DNA of 64,000 nt, from assembly GCA_945903265.1 (NCBI GenBank), contig CAMDNQ010000006.1, positions 1 to 64,000 on the forward strand, in the 5' to 3' direction. The notes under the pieces were generated by a model. It was not told the DNA's origin, did no database searches, and worked only from the letters and a program-made list of their open reading frames with translations. The stretch is from Candidatus Sulfopaludibacter sp. SbA3. GTDB taxonomy: Bacteria > Acidobacteriota > Vicinamibacteria > Vicinamibacterales > UBA2999. Positions 22,240 through 31,541 of the stretch are shown in pieces (positions within the stretch are counted from its first letter, which is position 1; every line of letters begins with the position of its first letter). A program made the translations under genes and the position numbers.

Positions 22240-23760
22240 ATGCTAGGGCCGGTGCCCGATCGCGTTGTGCCGACACGCTGGATGGTGCTGCTGCTGGCGG
22301 CAACCATATGGGTGGTGTTCAGCCCCGGCCTGAATCGCGTGTTCGCAACCGAGCAGCTCTGGTACTTCGCCGAACTGGAGGGCGACACGTCGCTCGGCGC
22401 CGGGCTGCGGCACTACGACTACGCGGCAACCCGCCAGTACTGGAAGGGCGACGACGCGCTGTTCCGTCCGCTGTTGTTCGTCTGGCTGGCGATGTCCGCC
22501 ACGCTGCTCACGTATCACCACATCTGGTGGAATCTGGTGGGGCTCACGCTGCACCTCGTGGCAGGCGTCGCGTTCTACCGCTGCCTCCTCGCGATCCAGC
22601 CGTCGCGCGCCGCGGCGCCGTTTACGCTGCTGTTCGTCGTCTCACTGGCGTCCATCGAACTGGTGCTGTGGAATCACCTGGGCGGCTATCTGGTGGCCTG
22701 GATCCTCTTCCTCATAGGCCTGCGGGCATTGGTGCTCCTGACGCGCGACCACGAGGGCCCGCCGTCTGTCGGCACTGCGGCGTACGTGGTGCCGATGACC
22801 GCCGCCTGTTTCCTGCACGAGGTGATGGTGCCCGTGGCGCTCCTGGGCGGCGTGCTGTTAGTGCGGCACCAGCGAGAGAAGGGCCGTGGCGTGCCGGCGC
22901 TGGCCATGGTCCTCTGGATGATGCCGGTCCTGCTGTTCGCATTCTTCTACGGTCTGCACCTGCTGCGCGTCGAGCGTCCGGCGTACGTGGATGCGCGCCC
23001 GGGCGGCCTCTTCGTCCTTCGCAGTGTGGCGCTGCTCCTTCCGAAGGCGGTCATGGCCGCTGGCCGCTGGACGATCGACGTCGTGCTGCCGGCGGCGGTC
23101 GAACTGCGCGCGGCGCCATTCGAACTGTACGTGAAGGGACTGGCGCTGGAAGGACGAGCGGCGGGTGTGGCGGTGAACGCCGCGCTGCTCGTCGCAGCGG
23201 GTGTCCTGTTCCTGCGGTTAGGGGCCTGGCAGCCGTTGCGGCGGCGTGCGCCGGTGGCGGTGCTTCTGGTGGGGACGCTTCTCGCATACGCCTTCGTGCT
23301 CGCGATCGGGCGTCAGCTCTCGGACATGGTGGGGGTTGCCTACTATCTGTACCCCGTGAACCTCGTGGTCCTGCTGCTCGCGTACACGGCCCTGGATGCG
23401 AGCCGTCTCCGTGGTCGGACCGCGTGGGCGGCCGCCCTCGTCCTGGCGGGTGTCGTGGCGATCAATGCAGTGGGGACCCGCACCGCGGCGGTTGCCCTTG
23501 GCGCCGCGAACGGACCGGCGAGCGACTATCTCGCGCGGGTGGCGGCGTTCGTCGATGCGCGGAAAGGACCGGACTTCAAATTCCACGTCATCAATGCGTC
23601 CGGGTCCGTCGATCCGCTGGTGCCGCTGCGCCTCGGCTATCCGGACGCGCGCCCCGAGCCGGTCACGGAGCGCCGGACCACCGAGATTCTGTTTCGTCCC
23701 TATTACAGCGAGTCCCCGGAGGCCGAGGTGCTCGACGCGCGCGGGCTCATGGAACGCTGA
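22240..23760 (+). CDS. Large polytopic membrane protein, GT-C-like
   Basis: About 506 aa with roughly ten hydrophobic segments. After the first segment there is a periplasmic loop with acidic residues (FAELEGDTSLG and YWKGDDALFRPL), reminiscent of the catalytic first loop of protein O-mannosyltransferase-like GT-C enzymes. A soluble 70-residue C-terminal tail follows the last helix. The ATG at 22240 is used because an earlier start would overlap the divergent DNA methylase. It ends 14 nt inside the convergent membrane protein gene. The sugar-transfer role is inference. Confidence 0.72.
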   Translation: MLGPVPDRVVPTRWMVLLLAATIWVVFSPGLNRVFATEQLWYFAELEGDTSLGAGLRHYDYAATRQYWKGDDALFRPLLFVWLAMSATLLTYHHIWWNLVGLTLHLVAGVAFYRCLLAIQPSRAAAPFTLLFVVSLASIELVLWNHLGGYLVAWILFLIGLRALVLLTRDHEGPPSVGTAAYVVPMTAACFLHEVMVPVALLGGVLLVRHQREKGRGVPALAMVLWMMPVLLFAFFYGLHLLRVERPAYVDARPGGLFVLRSVALLLPKAVMAAGRWTIDVVLPAAVELRAAPFELYVKGLALEGRAAGVAVNAALLVAAGVLFLRLGAWQPLRRRAPVAVLLVGTLLAYAFVLAIGRQLSDMVGVAYYLYPVNLVVLLLAYTALDASRLRGRTAWAAALVLAGVVAINAVGTRTAAVALGAANGPASDYLARVAAFVDARKGPDFKFHVINASGSVDPLVPLRLGYPDARPEPVTERRTTEILFRPYYSESPEAEVLDARGLMER

Positions 23761-25516
23761 GCTCCGCCGGCGTGCCAGGCGTCGCTGTGTACAGCGCGAA
23801 GTCCGGGTCCGACGCTACCAGTGGAAGCTTCAGCTGCCAGGACCGGTACACCACGATGTCGGTGATCCCGAACTCGCGCGCGATGCGCTGCCATTCGTCG
23901 GGCTCTCTCGCTTCCCAGAGCGTTTTCCCCGCCTCAGAGTCGAGCGCGCCGAGATGTGCCTGTTGTATCGACTGCAGGTTCGTCCCGTAGACCCGCCTGA
24001 GAATCCGATCGGTTTCCGCCGCCGCGGCAGGGGGATAGTGCAGTCCGTCGAGCGCGCCGCCGTCGAGCAGTACCGGACGCCGCGTCTTGAGCTGCATCAG
24101 GTGCAGGTCGCTGCCCGTGAGCAGCATGCCTCGACGGCCGGCGGCGATGGCAAAAAACGGATCGTTCGAGCGCTCTGGCGCCATGCCGACGGACTGCTCC
24201 GCGAAGTCCCGCACCGACACAATGATGGCGGCCGCGAGTGCACCCGTCAGGATGGCGACTGTGGCGCGTCGCATCCACGCTGTCAGGGTTGGATCAGCTG
24301 AGTCCGCGACGGACGCGGCGCCGCGACGGCGCCGCTCCGCGACGAACACGAGCACTGAGGCGGCCAGGCACATGGCCACCCACGCGAGCGCCATGCGCAG
24401 GCCATCCACGTCGTACTGGCCGATGGTCGCGTTGATGGCCAGCAGGACAGCGGTCAGCGAGGGCAGTACAGCCGCACTGAGGAATGTCTGTCGGTACCGC
24501 GCGAGCAGGCCGACGATGAGCGCCATGGCGGCTATCACGGGCAGGTTCAGGAGACGCGACGGCATCAGCGTGGCAACGGCGTTCGAGATGCTGGACGGCG
24601 GCAGCCAGTACACGACGGACAGTGTCGCGCCGGCGGCGGCGGCGGTCACGAGGATCGCCATCAGTGTACGCGCGCGTTCGGGTATGTCGCGGCCGTAGCG
24701 CCACAGCCAGAGCGCGGGCAGCGCTGCGCTGAACCACGTGGCAAGCGCCCTGGACGAGAACAGCGGAAAGGGCTGGCGGTGGTTGCCCCACGCGCCCGTT
24801 ACCGCAGTTGCCGGGGCCGCGGCGTCCCCAGGTACCCAGCCCACGTAATGGACGACGGCGAGCATCGCCGCGACGAGGGCGCCGGCGAGCAACCAGCGCC
24901 ACGCCGCGCGCGCGATTGTCGCGGCGCGTGTGCGGTCCATCGCCAGGGCCGCGGTGGCAATGACGATGGTCCAGAGTCCGATCGTCACGTGCACGGCCGG
25001 TGCGAACCCCAGCATCAGCGCGGCGGCGCGCACGCGCCCCACCCCCATCAGCGCCATCGCAAGGAGCACGTAGGACAGGCCGACCACTCCGTAGGTCGGC
25101 TGCACCCCCATGAGCGCCACGGGATAGCTGACGCCGCCCGATGCGCCGTGCGTGACCTGGATGAAGAAAGGCGCGAGGACAGCGAGCCCCACGTCGCCGC
25201 CGACGGCGAGGATGATCACGCCGAGCGCCTGCAGCGAGAGCATGCCGGTCAGGCCGCTCACGACGAGGGCCAGGGTCAATTCGGAGAACCCGAGCGACAG
25301 CAGCACGGCAAGCCCCTCGTGGAGCACGGTCCACGTACGGGTCGAGTAGAGGTAGACGGGGTTGTCGGGCGGGTAGGTGACCAGGCCGGCCAGCACCTGC
25401 GCGGGCTCGAGCGCGTCAGGCCACGCGGGGTAGCGGACCAGGCCCAGGAAGAATCCGATCGCGCCGCTCCCGGCCAGGACGGCGGCCAGCTGCGCCCGCG
25501 TCGGGTGGGTGATCAT
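23747..25516 (-). CDS. Polytopic membrane protein of the glycan operon
   Basis: A 589-aa protein with about 12 membrane segments and a C-terminal periplasmic region of about 130 residues (GSDLHLMQLKTRRPVLLDGG, then YREWQRIAREFGI-like sequence before the end). The topology fits GT-C-like or O-antigen-associated membrane proteins, but no catalytic motif was recognised. Its ATG overlaps the stop of the upstream SGNH gene (ATGA), placing it last in the minus-strand glycan operon. It may act on the same glycan as the SGNH protein. Confidence 0.75.
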   Translation of the reverse strand: MITHPTRAQLAAVLAGSGAIGFFLGLVRYPAWPDALEPAQVLAGLVTYPPDNPVYLYSTRTWTVLHEGLAVLLSLGFSELTLALVVSGLTGMLSLQALGVIILAVGGDVGLAVLAPFFIQVTHGASGGVSYPVALMGVQPTYGVVGLSYVLLAMALMGVGRVRAAALMLGFAPAVHVTIGLWTIVIATAALAMDRTRAATIARAAWRWLLAGALVAAMLAVVHYVGWVPGDAAAPATAVTGAWGNHRQPFPLFSSRALATWFSAALPALWLWRYGRDIPERARTLMAILVTAAAAGATLSVVYWLPPSSISNAVATLMPSRLLNLPVIAAMALIVGLLARYRQTFLSAAVLPSLTAVLLAINATIGQYDVDGLRMALAWVAMCLAASVLVFVAERRRRGAASVADSADPTLTAWMRRATVAILTGALAAAIIVSVRDFAEQSVGMAPERSNDPFFAIAAGRRGMLLTGSDLHLMQLKTRRPVLLDGGALDGLHYPPAAAAETDRILRRVYGTNLQSIQQAHLGALDSEAGKTLWEAREPDEWQRIAREFGITDIVVYRSWQLKLPLVASDPDFALYTATPGTPAELSVP

Positions 25517-26694
25517 CCGCCCTCGCCGCACTCGCCGAGGTGCGCGTGGACGGCGTCGAAGAGCGCCGCCGCGACGACGCGATTCCCCTCGTGATTGACA
25601 TGGGTGAAGTCGAGGAACACCTCGCCCCGAACGGCATCGGCCGACAGGATGCCGCTCCGATCGATCGACTCGATGCCGGCGGCGCGTGCAACGGCGGCCG
25701 CACGGCGGAGCCGGGGATAGCCCTCGTCAAAGGCGGCGGCGAGGCCGCGGGCAACCGGCAACAGAGCCTGGCCCTCAAACCTCTCAGGCCGGTCGCGCTG
25801 AAAGAATGTGGCGGTGGTGACCGGGACGTAATTGGCGACCAACTGCCGGCGATACGGCGTGGTAGCTGGCGTCGCAAAGAGGTGCGGCTGGAGGACGTGA
25901 ACGAACACGCCCTGCGCGGCCTGCACGTAGCGATGCGCCTCACTGATCGCCTCGACGTGCTCGGCTTCCACGCGGTCGAGGTTCCGGCGCCGCTCGTCGT
26001 CATCCTTCATCGCGGCCGGGACAGCGTGAGCGGTGACCGCCGACACCACCCGCGCTGCCGCGCTGACCTCCGACGCGCGGAACAGCGCAGACAAGAGAGG
26101 ACCGGGAGGATCGGGCGCAGCCGACATGGATGTCCGCCGGCTCTGGCCTGCATAGACGGTGTAGTACACGTCGTTCACCCCGTCGTAGAACATCACAATA
26201 TCGCCCGGCCTGATGCTCGTCTCGCGCAGCCTGGATACCTGCTGCAGGGCGTTCATGGACGGAACGCCGTAATTGAGCACCCGGACACGCGAGGCGCACC
26301 GCATGTTGATCAGCGCCTGCAGGTAGCTGGGGATCGTGTGGTCGTCGGGCACTTCCTCCGAGAAGATGGTCGAGCCGCCGAAGACGAGCAACTGCCGATC
26401 GGCCGACGCCGGCTGGTGCGCGGTGGCGCGCAGGCCGCCGACGATATTGATGTAGCGGCCGCGGATGTCCTGAAGGATCACGTGCGAGCCCGTGGCGCCC
26501 GGCATGAGGGCCACCTGTCTCTGTTCGGCCACGAACGCGCCGGAAAAATACGCGGCGTCTTCGTAGGGGGGAGGCACGAAGGCGGCGGCTGCCGTCGGCG
26601 TCAGGAACAGGCCGGCGTACACCCTGCTCCCCGCTTCGATCGCGACGGCGCCGGCGACAACCGCCGCCAGTATCATCAGTATCCGACGCCTCAT
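25513..26694 (-). CDS. SGNH/GDSL-like hydrolase or acyltransferase, membrane-anchored
   Basis: A 393-aa protein with one N-terminal membrane anchor (ILMILAAVVAGAVAIEAG). The SGNH blocks are present: FGGST (block I Ser at about 108), NYGVPSMN (block II Gly), FYDGVND (block III Asn) and a C-terminal DFTHVNHEGN with the Asp-x-x-His pair. The catalytic domain is probably periplasmic and could add or remove acyl groups on the surface polysaccharide. It overlaps both neighbours by ATGA (4 nt), so it is tightly coupled to the GT2 enzyme upstream and the membrane protein downstream. A paralogue lies at 45750-47063. Confidence 0.85.
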   Translation of the reverse strand: MRRRILMILAAVVAGAVAIEAGSRVYAGLFLTPTAAAAFVPPPYEDAAYFSGAFVAEQRQVALMPGATGSHVILQDIRGRYINIVGGLRATAHQPASADRQLLVFGGSTIFSEEVPDDHTIPSYLQALINMRCASRVRVLNYGVPSMNALQQVSRLRETSIRPGDIVMFYDGVNDVYYTVYAGQSRRTSMSAAPDPPGPLLSALFRASEVSAAARVVSAVTAHAVPAAMKDDDERRRNLDRVEAEHVEAISEAHRYVQAAQGVFVHVLQPHLFATPATTPYRRQLVANYVPVTTATFFQRDRPERFEGQALLPVARGLAAAFDEGYPRLRRAAAVARAAGIESIDRSGILSADAVRGEVFLDFTHVNHEGNRVVAAALFDAVHAHLGECGEGG

Positions 26695-27662
26695 GTCCGT
26701 CGCTGAATTTCGGCGGACGCTCCGATGACGCTGTCGATGACATAGCGTGGGCGGCCGCGCACGTCGGCGTGAATCCGCCCGAGGTACACGCCTGCCAGGC
26801 CGAGACCGGCGATGTTCAGGCCTCCGAGCGCCGCCAGGCCGAGTGCCACCGCCAGCGCGGGGGGAGGAACGGCCGGCCGCGTGCCCGGCACCAGCCAGAG
26901 CAACAGCGCCGCGGCGAACGTCCCCGCCACGATCAGCAGACCAAGCGGCAGCAGCAGGACGATCGGCGCCGAGGAAAACGACGTGAGGCCGGACAGGAAG
27001 GTGCGCCATGGGTTCAGGCTGCGCAGCATCGGGAAGTGCGTGCGCCCGGCGAATCTCGGCTGGCGCTCGTAGGAGACCGGCACCTGCCGAAAGCCGATCC
27101 ACGTCACCAGCCCGCGCAGGTACGGCGATCGCTCGGGCATCTTCAGCAGCTCGTTCACGACGCGGCGGCTCATCAGCCTGAAATCGCCGGCGTCCACCGG
27201 GAGCTCGACGTCGGCCGCGGCGCCGACCAGGCGATAGGCCATTCGGGTAAAGAGCGTCTTCATCCCCGACTCGCCGTGCCGCGCCGTTCTGACCGTGTAG
27301 ACGACGTCGGCGCCCGCGCGCCAGCGCTCTATGAGGGTGGGAATCAGCTCCGGCGGATCCTGCAGGTCCGCGTCCATCAGCACCACCGCCGCGCCGCGCG
27401 CGTGCGCGAGCCCCGCCATGGCGCACTCGGCCGGTCCAAAACGGCGCGACATCGTCATGACCACAAGATGCGGATCGGCGGCGGCCGCGGCGGTCAGAAG
27501 CGATAGAGACTCGTCGGTGGAGGCGTCGTTGACGAAAATCACTTCATAGCCGGCGTCGAGCGGCGCAAGCGCGCGCGACAGCCGCCGAAGCAGCTCGGGC
27601 AGGACGGCCGCTTCATTGCGGAACGAGATCACGATGGAGCAGGCAGGGCCGGTCGGCATCAT
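26691..27662 (-). CDS. GT2 glycosyltransferase, GtrB/ArnC/DPM1-like, membrane-bound
   Basis: A 323-aa family 2 glycosyltransferase beginning CSIVISFRNEAAVLPELL, with FVNDASTDES and the subfamily motif DADLQDPPELIP. Two C-terminal transmembrane helices follow residue 230. Enzymes with this motif load a sugar from a nucleotide donor onto undecaprenyl phosphate on the cytoplasmic face, making the donor used by GT-C enzymes. Several GT-C-like membrane proteins in the same operon would be natural users. It starts at ATG 27662 within an ATGA overlap. Confidence 0.88.
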   Translation of the reverse strand: MMPTGPACSIVISFRNEAAVLPELLRRLSRALAPLDAGYEVIFVNDASTDESLSLLTAAAAADPHLVVMTMSRRFGPAECAMAGLAHARGAAVVLMDADLQDPPELIPTLIERWRAGADVVYTVRTARHGESGMKTLFTRMAYRLVGAAADVELPVDAGDFRLMSRRVVNELLKMPERSPYLRGLVTWIGFRQVPVSYERQPRFAGRTHFPMLRSLNPWRTFLSGLTSFSSAPIVLLLPLGLLIVAGTFAAALLLWLVPGTRPAVPPPALAVALGLAALGGLNIAGLGLAGVYLGRIHADVRGRPRYVIDSVIGASAEIQRRT

Positions 27663-29230
27663 GGCTGGACTGATCGTTCCGGATCCGGGCGCGGATGTAA
27701 AACAGCCCACCAGGGCCGCGGCTCGGTTCGAGTCATCCTGTCGAGTTCGACCGCCAGCCAGAGGTTGGGCACCAGGCGGGGGCGCACCGCGAGGAACTCG
27801 GGCTCCCCGCGTCGCCACGCGCGCCACGTTTCGAGCACGTCGTCGAACGGATCCGGCGGTGCGGTGATGTCGTTGACGTAGCTCGCCTCGAGCCCATCGG
27901 GTGCAAGGCGGCTGGCGCGTTCGGCATGGCGCGCGGCGTCCGCCTGCAGCAGCGACATATCTGATCCGTAGCCGGTGACGGCGAGCGTCGGCAGCAGCTC
28001 CAGCGCCTTCGCGTGGCTGTGTGCCATCCAGGACGCATTCAGCGACGAAAAGTTCAGCGCGGCGATCGCCAGGAGCCAGACGAGCGCGCCTCGCATCAGG
28101 CCAGTCGTCCACGCCGAGGAGGCCTGCAGCGCGCTGGCGTACACGGCCGAGACGCCGCTGGCGAACAGGACGGAGAAGAGCGCGCCGTAATAGAAGCCGG
28201 TAGCCGTCAGCTCCAACGGGTGAAAGACGAGGACGATCGACTGGAAGACGACGAAGGCGGTCGTCAGCAGACCGAGCCGCCGGTACACCAGCCACTGCGT
28301 GCGGCGGCGGTAGACCCCGAGGCTCACGGCGAGGAGCAGGCCCGCGAGGCCGGCGAGCGCGGCGACCGGGAGGCGCGGGGCGTCCGCAACCGGCGTGCGG
28401 ACCTGCGCGAGCTCCCACGGGAGCAGCGCAGGGATCAGCAGGTTGCCGGCCTGCCAGACGACGTGCAGGACGTCGAACTTGTCATGCCTGGCGCCCTCCT
28501 CAGACATTTGCCTGAGGTACTCGGCCAGGTCGAACGATCCGCCCCTCGCCTCGAACAGGCCTGGGACGAGCACGAGGTACGCGATGACGACGACCCCACA
28601 GGCGGCGGCGTAGCCGGCCAGCGCCGCTTTCCTCCGGAAGACCGCGGGACACCAGAGCAGCGGAATCGCAAAGGCGAAGGCCCCCGTTTCATCGAAGAGC
28701 GGCGCAGCCACGAGCACCATCAGCAGTGCGGCCGCCGACGCGGGGGACCACACGCGGCGCAGGCGGGCGCAGAGGTACAGCGCGGCGATGACGCAGACGT
28801 TGACGATCGGCTTGCCCTGATGGAACAGCATCGTCACGCCGCTCAGGCATCCTGCCGAAACGAGGTACACCGCGGCTCCGGCGAGCGCCGCAGGGACACT
28901 GTCGAGTTCCAGCCGCAGGAACCGGTAAAGGAGGACGGGGCCGGCGCCGAGCGTGAGCAGCCAGACCGGGCTGAACGACGGGTGCGGTGGCACCAGGTGC
29001 CAGAGCGCCAGGCGCGTTTCGAGCGTCACGATATACGCGGCGAAGCTGAGGATCCGTCCGCGTTCGCCTTCGTCGAAGAGGTAGTCGGCCACCGCCTCCG
29101 CATCCTGGAAGCAGACGTCGTAGCGCGCGGCGAAATAGACGACGACGGCGGCCGCGGCGGCGACGGCGGCTCGCTCGAAGGTGGCGTGGCCGGACGCGGG
29201 GCCGCGCGCGCCGGTTACTTCCAGTGCCAC
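27659..29230 (-). CDS. Polytopic membrane protein, GT-C-like, unknown function
   Basis: A 523-aa protein with about ten hydrophobic segments and a C-terminal soluble stretch of about 110 residues. The first loop, after the helix AAVVVYFAARYDVCF, is acidic (DAEAVADYLFDEGERG), as in several GT-C proteins. No family could be assigned with confidence. The GTG at 29230 overlaps the upstream GT2 gene by 16 nt, and its stop overlaps the downstream ArnC-like gene by 4 nt. Its position between two GT2 genes suggests that it uses a lipid-linked sugar donor. Confidence 0.72.
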   Translation of the reverse strand: MALEVTGARGPASGHATFERAAVAAAAAVVVYFAARYDVCFQDAEAVADYLFDEGERGRILSFAAYIVTLETRLALWHLVPPHPSFSPVWLLTLGAGPVLLYRFLRLELDSVPAALAGAAVYLVSAGCLSGVTMLFHQGKPIVNVCVIAALYLCARLRRVWSPASAAALLMVLVAAPLFDETGAFAFAIPLLWCPAVFRRKAALAGYAAACGVVVIAYLVLVPGLFEARGGSFDLAEYLRQMSEEGARHDKFDVLHVVWQAGNLLIPALLPWELAQVRTPVADAPRLPVAALAGLAGLLLAVSLGVYRRRTQWLVYRRLGLLTTAFVVFQSIVLVFHPLELTATGFYYGALFSVLFASGVSAVYASALQASSAWTTGLMRGALVWLLAIAALNFSSLNASWMAHSHAKALELLPTLAVTGYGSDMSLLQADAARHAERASRLAPDGLEASYVNDITAPPDPFDDVLETWRAWRRGEPEFLAVRPRLVPNLWLAVELDRMTRTEPRPWWAVLHPRPDPERSVQP

Positions 29231-29919
29231 AGCTCGCGCCAGAACTGGAAGTAGTAGGCTGCGCCCCAGCGGAACATCTGCAGCTTCCGCGTGCCGCCGA
29301 TGCGCGGCGGTTCGCTGACGGCAATCTCCGCGATGCGCACGTGCCGCTTCGCGGCGCGCACCGACATGAGCGGCTCCCAGCTCACGACCGTTCCGAACAG
29401 GCGCTCCGGGAGCGCGTAGCCCTCGTCCCGGTGGAGATCGAGGTCCTCCACGAGCCTACGCGTGAACGCGCGGTAGATCCCCATGCAGTCGGTGTAGCGG
29501 CCGCCGTGCAGCACGTTGACCGTGCGTGTGAAGAGCCAGTTCCCGAACGCCGTGCGGAGGTCGTCGTCTTCGCTGCGCGCCTCGCCGAGATAGCGGCTGG
29601 CGATGACGAGGTCGTACCCCTCGCGCATCTTGTCGATGAGGCGGGGCACCGCGTCCGGCGGGCAGTTGCCGTCGGGGCTCATCGTGATGATGACATCCCC
29701 GGTGACGTGTGCGAGCACTTCGACGTACGCATGCCGGAGGCCCGGCCGCCGCTGGACGTACACCTCGAACCCCGCCGCGCGGCACCACTCCACGGTCCCG
29801 TCCGTCGAGCCGCCGTCCACGACGATGATCTGGTGGAGCTGCGAGCGATCGATCCGGGGCAGCGTGGCGCGCACGCCCTCAATCTCGTTGAGGGTCAGCG
29901 CCAGCAGGGTGGCTTTCAG
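29215..29919 (-). CDS. GT2 glycosyltransferase with no clear start codon
   Basis: A soluble family 2 (DPM1-like) glycosyltransferase of about 234 aa. IIVVDGGSTDGT (nucleotide binding) and ITMSPDGNCPPDAVP are visible, followed by ASRYL. The only conventional start in frame is GTG 29874, but the sequence upstream (KATLLALTLNEIEGV) is the expected first beta strand of the fold. It continues in frame to a stop at 29941-29943 without any ATG, GTG or TTG, so translation may begin at CTG 29919 or be coupled to the SIS gene that ends at 29941. A start-codon mutation or sequence error is also possible. Confidence 0.8.
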   Translation of the reverse strand: MKATLLALTLNEIEGVRATLPRIDRSQLHQIIVVDGGSTDGTVEWCRAAGFEVYVQRRPGLRHAYVEVLAHVTGDVIITMSPDGNCPPDAVPRLIDKMREGYDLVIASRYLGEARSEDDDLRTAFGNWLFTRTVNVLHGGRYTDCMGIYRAFTRRLVEDLDLHRDEGYALPERLFGTVVSWEPLMSVRAAKRHVRIAEIAVSEPPRIGGTRKLQMFRWGAAYYFQFWRELWHWK

Positions 29920-29940
29920 GGATGGGCCGGGGTGGACGAA

Positions 29941-30513
29941 CTAGCTGCTGATGGGCGTGCCGCAGAGGGCCTTCATGGCCATGTGGACGAACATCAGGTG
30001 GAGGTCTTCGCAGAGCTGCATGTCGAAGGACGGCACCCACACGACGCGCCGCGCGATCCGTTTCAGCGCGCCGCCGTCATAGCCGACGAGGGCGAGCGTC
30101 TCGGCGCCGGACGCATTGGCGTACTCGACCGCTTTCACCACGTTCGGCGAGTTGCCGGAGCCGCTGATGGCGATGACAAGATCACCGGGCGTGAGGATGG
30201 CGCGGAGCTGGCCCGCGAAGATTTCGTCGAAGGTTAGGTCATTGCCGAACGCCGTCATCAGGCCGATGTTGTCGCAGAGCGAGATGCCACGGAACCGGCG
30301 GCCCGTGGCGAGATTGATCATCTTGTTCCAGTCGGTGATGCAATGGGACGCGGCGTAGGCGCTGCCGCCGTTGCCGCACGTGATGATCTGCCGGTCGCCG
30401 TCGAAGGCGGCGCGCACGGCATCGATGCCGGCCTCGAAGGCGCGCGGATCGCAGGCCTCGGCCACGCGCCGGTGCGCGGCGATGTACTCGGGGACCGTGA
30501 ATGGGTGGCTCAC
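29941..30513 (-). CDS. SIS-domain phosphosugar isomerase, GmhA-like
   Basis: A 190-aa single SIS-domain protein with CGNGGSAYAASHCITDW and ISGSGNSPNVVKAVEYA, the phosphosugar-binding motifs of the sedoheptulose-7-phosphate isomerase group. Isomerisation of a ketose phosphate to a heptose phosphate is the likely activity, though related SIS proteins act on other sugars. The GTG at 30513 lies two bases after the stop of the HAD hydrolase gene, suggesting successive steps in a sugar-phosphate pathway. A second SIS protein lies at 63100-63903. Confidence 0.83.
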   Translation of the reverse strand: MSHPFTVPEYIAAHRRVAEACDPRAFEAGIDAVRAAFDGDRQIITCGNGGSAYAASHCITDWNKMINLATGRRFRGISLCDNIGLMTAFGNDLTFDEIFAGQLRAILTPGDLVIAISGSGNSPNVVKAVEYANASGAETLALVGYDGGALKRIARRVVWVPSFDMQLCEDLHLMFVHMAMKALCGTPISS

Positions 30514-30515
30514 CG

Positions 30516-31241
30516 CTATGCCGTGGCGGACTGTTTCAACCCGAGCGTCCGCATGACGCGCTCCAGGGCGCCGGGCTGCTGCTCGAGGCTGGTGTCGATC
30601 TCGACCAGCAGGTCGAGCGCCTCCGCGGTGGACGTGACGAGATGAATCCCCATCGCCTTCAGGGCGGCGGCCGGCGCCTGCTGGCCCCGGAACACGCCAA
30701 TCGTGCGCGCGCGCGAGTCGGAGGCGACGTCGACGCAGTTCTCCGGCGTATCGTCGATGACGATGTCGAGCGTCAGCCCGGAGGCGATGAGCCCGCGGGA
30801 GGCCGTCACCACGTAGACGCTCGGCAGCCTGAAGCCTTTCGCCTCCAGCCACCGCTGCGACTGGACCTGCGCCAGCGCGCCCGCGGTCGCGGGACGGCGT
30901 GTCAGAAAAATGATCTCCCAGCGGCGCTCCGCGGCCAGTGCCGCGAGGCGGGCTACGATGCCGGGCTCGGTCTCGTCGAGCGATTCCCAGAAATGCTCGA
31001 TCCCAGAGACGTGCGCCCAGAGCTTCCGCCGCTGCTTCGATGTCAGGTGCAGTTCGTGCTGGAGCGGGGCGTCTTCCGCAACCTCCGGTGGCACCAGGTC
31101 CGCCATGGAGGCGTGCGGGGCTGAGGCGTCGGCGGCGGGTCTTGAGATCGACGGGCCGAACAGCGTTTCGGCCTCGCGGACCAGCGCGGTCTCCATGTCG
31201 GCGAGGACGCCGTCGAGGTCACATCCAATCCGAAGCGGCAT
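30516..31241 (-). CDS. HAD-superfamily phosphatase
   Basis: A 241-aa protein with the HAD motif I DLDGVLAD (nucleophile Asp8), a Thr-containing motif II in FLTRRPAT, and motif IV VIDDTPENC. A helical cap of about 80 residues follows motif I. The motif spacing resembles 5'(3')-deoxyribonucleotidase-like HADs, but the setting among sugar genes suggests a sugar phosphate or nucleotide-sugar by-product. The substrate is not settled. It starts at ATG 31241, 6 nt after the zinc-ribbon gene, and is followed two bases later by the SIS gene. Confidence 0.83.
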   Translation of the reverse strand: MPLRIGCDLDGVLADMETALVREAETLFGPSISRPAADASAPHASMADLVPPEVAEDAPLQHELHLTSKQRRKLWAHVSGIEHFWESLDETEPGIVARLAALAAERRWEIIFLTRRPATAGALAQVQSQRWLEAKGFRLPSVYVVTASRGLIASGLTLDIVIDDTPENCVDVASDSRARTIGVFRGQQAPAAALKAMGIHLVTSTAEALDLLVEIDTSLEQQPGALERVMRTLGLKQSATA

Positions 31242-31247
31242 CGTGGC

Positions 31248-31541
31248 TCAGTTGTCCTTTTCGTCGTCGTCGAATCGATCCAGGGTATGGAGATCGAGGC
31301 GGTGACGCGGATTGGAGCGTGCGAGGAGGGTGCCCCGCAGGTTCGGCGGATCGGTCGCGCTGCGCCGCTGTGCCGCGACCTGCTCCAGCGCGGCGGCCGA
31401 CAGCGGCAGCCATCCCCGCCACTGGCACGCGCGGCACCGGAACGGCCGTTTGTCGGTGATCGCCTTGCGCCAGCGCTCCCAGCGGGTGCGGGTGCGCGAC
31501 CGGCGAAGGTCCTTCGACTTGCACTTAGGACAGTGGGCCAC
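31248..31541 (-). CDS. Small zinc-ribbon protein
   Basis: A 97-aa basic protein with CPKC near residue 4 and CRAC near residue 36, a four-cysteine zinc ribbon followed by QWRGW. A proline/arginine-rich tail ending FDDDEKDN follows. It starts at GTG 31541, inside the last codons of the O-antigen ligase gene (17-nt overlap), and is followed 6 nt later by the HAD gene. The role is unknown; it could be a small regulatory or protein-binding factor. Confidence 0.65.
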   Translation of the reverse strand: MAHCPKCKSKDLRRSRTRTRWERWRKAITDKRPFRCRACQWRGWLPLSAAALEQVAAQRRSATDPPNLRGTLLARSNPRHRLDLHTLDRFDDDEKDN

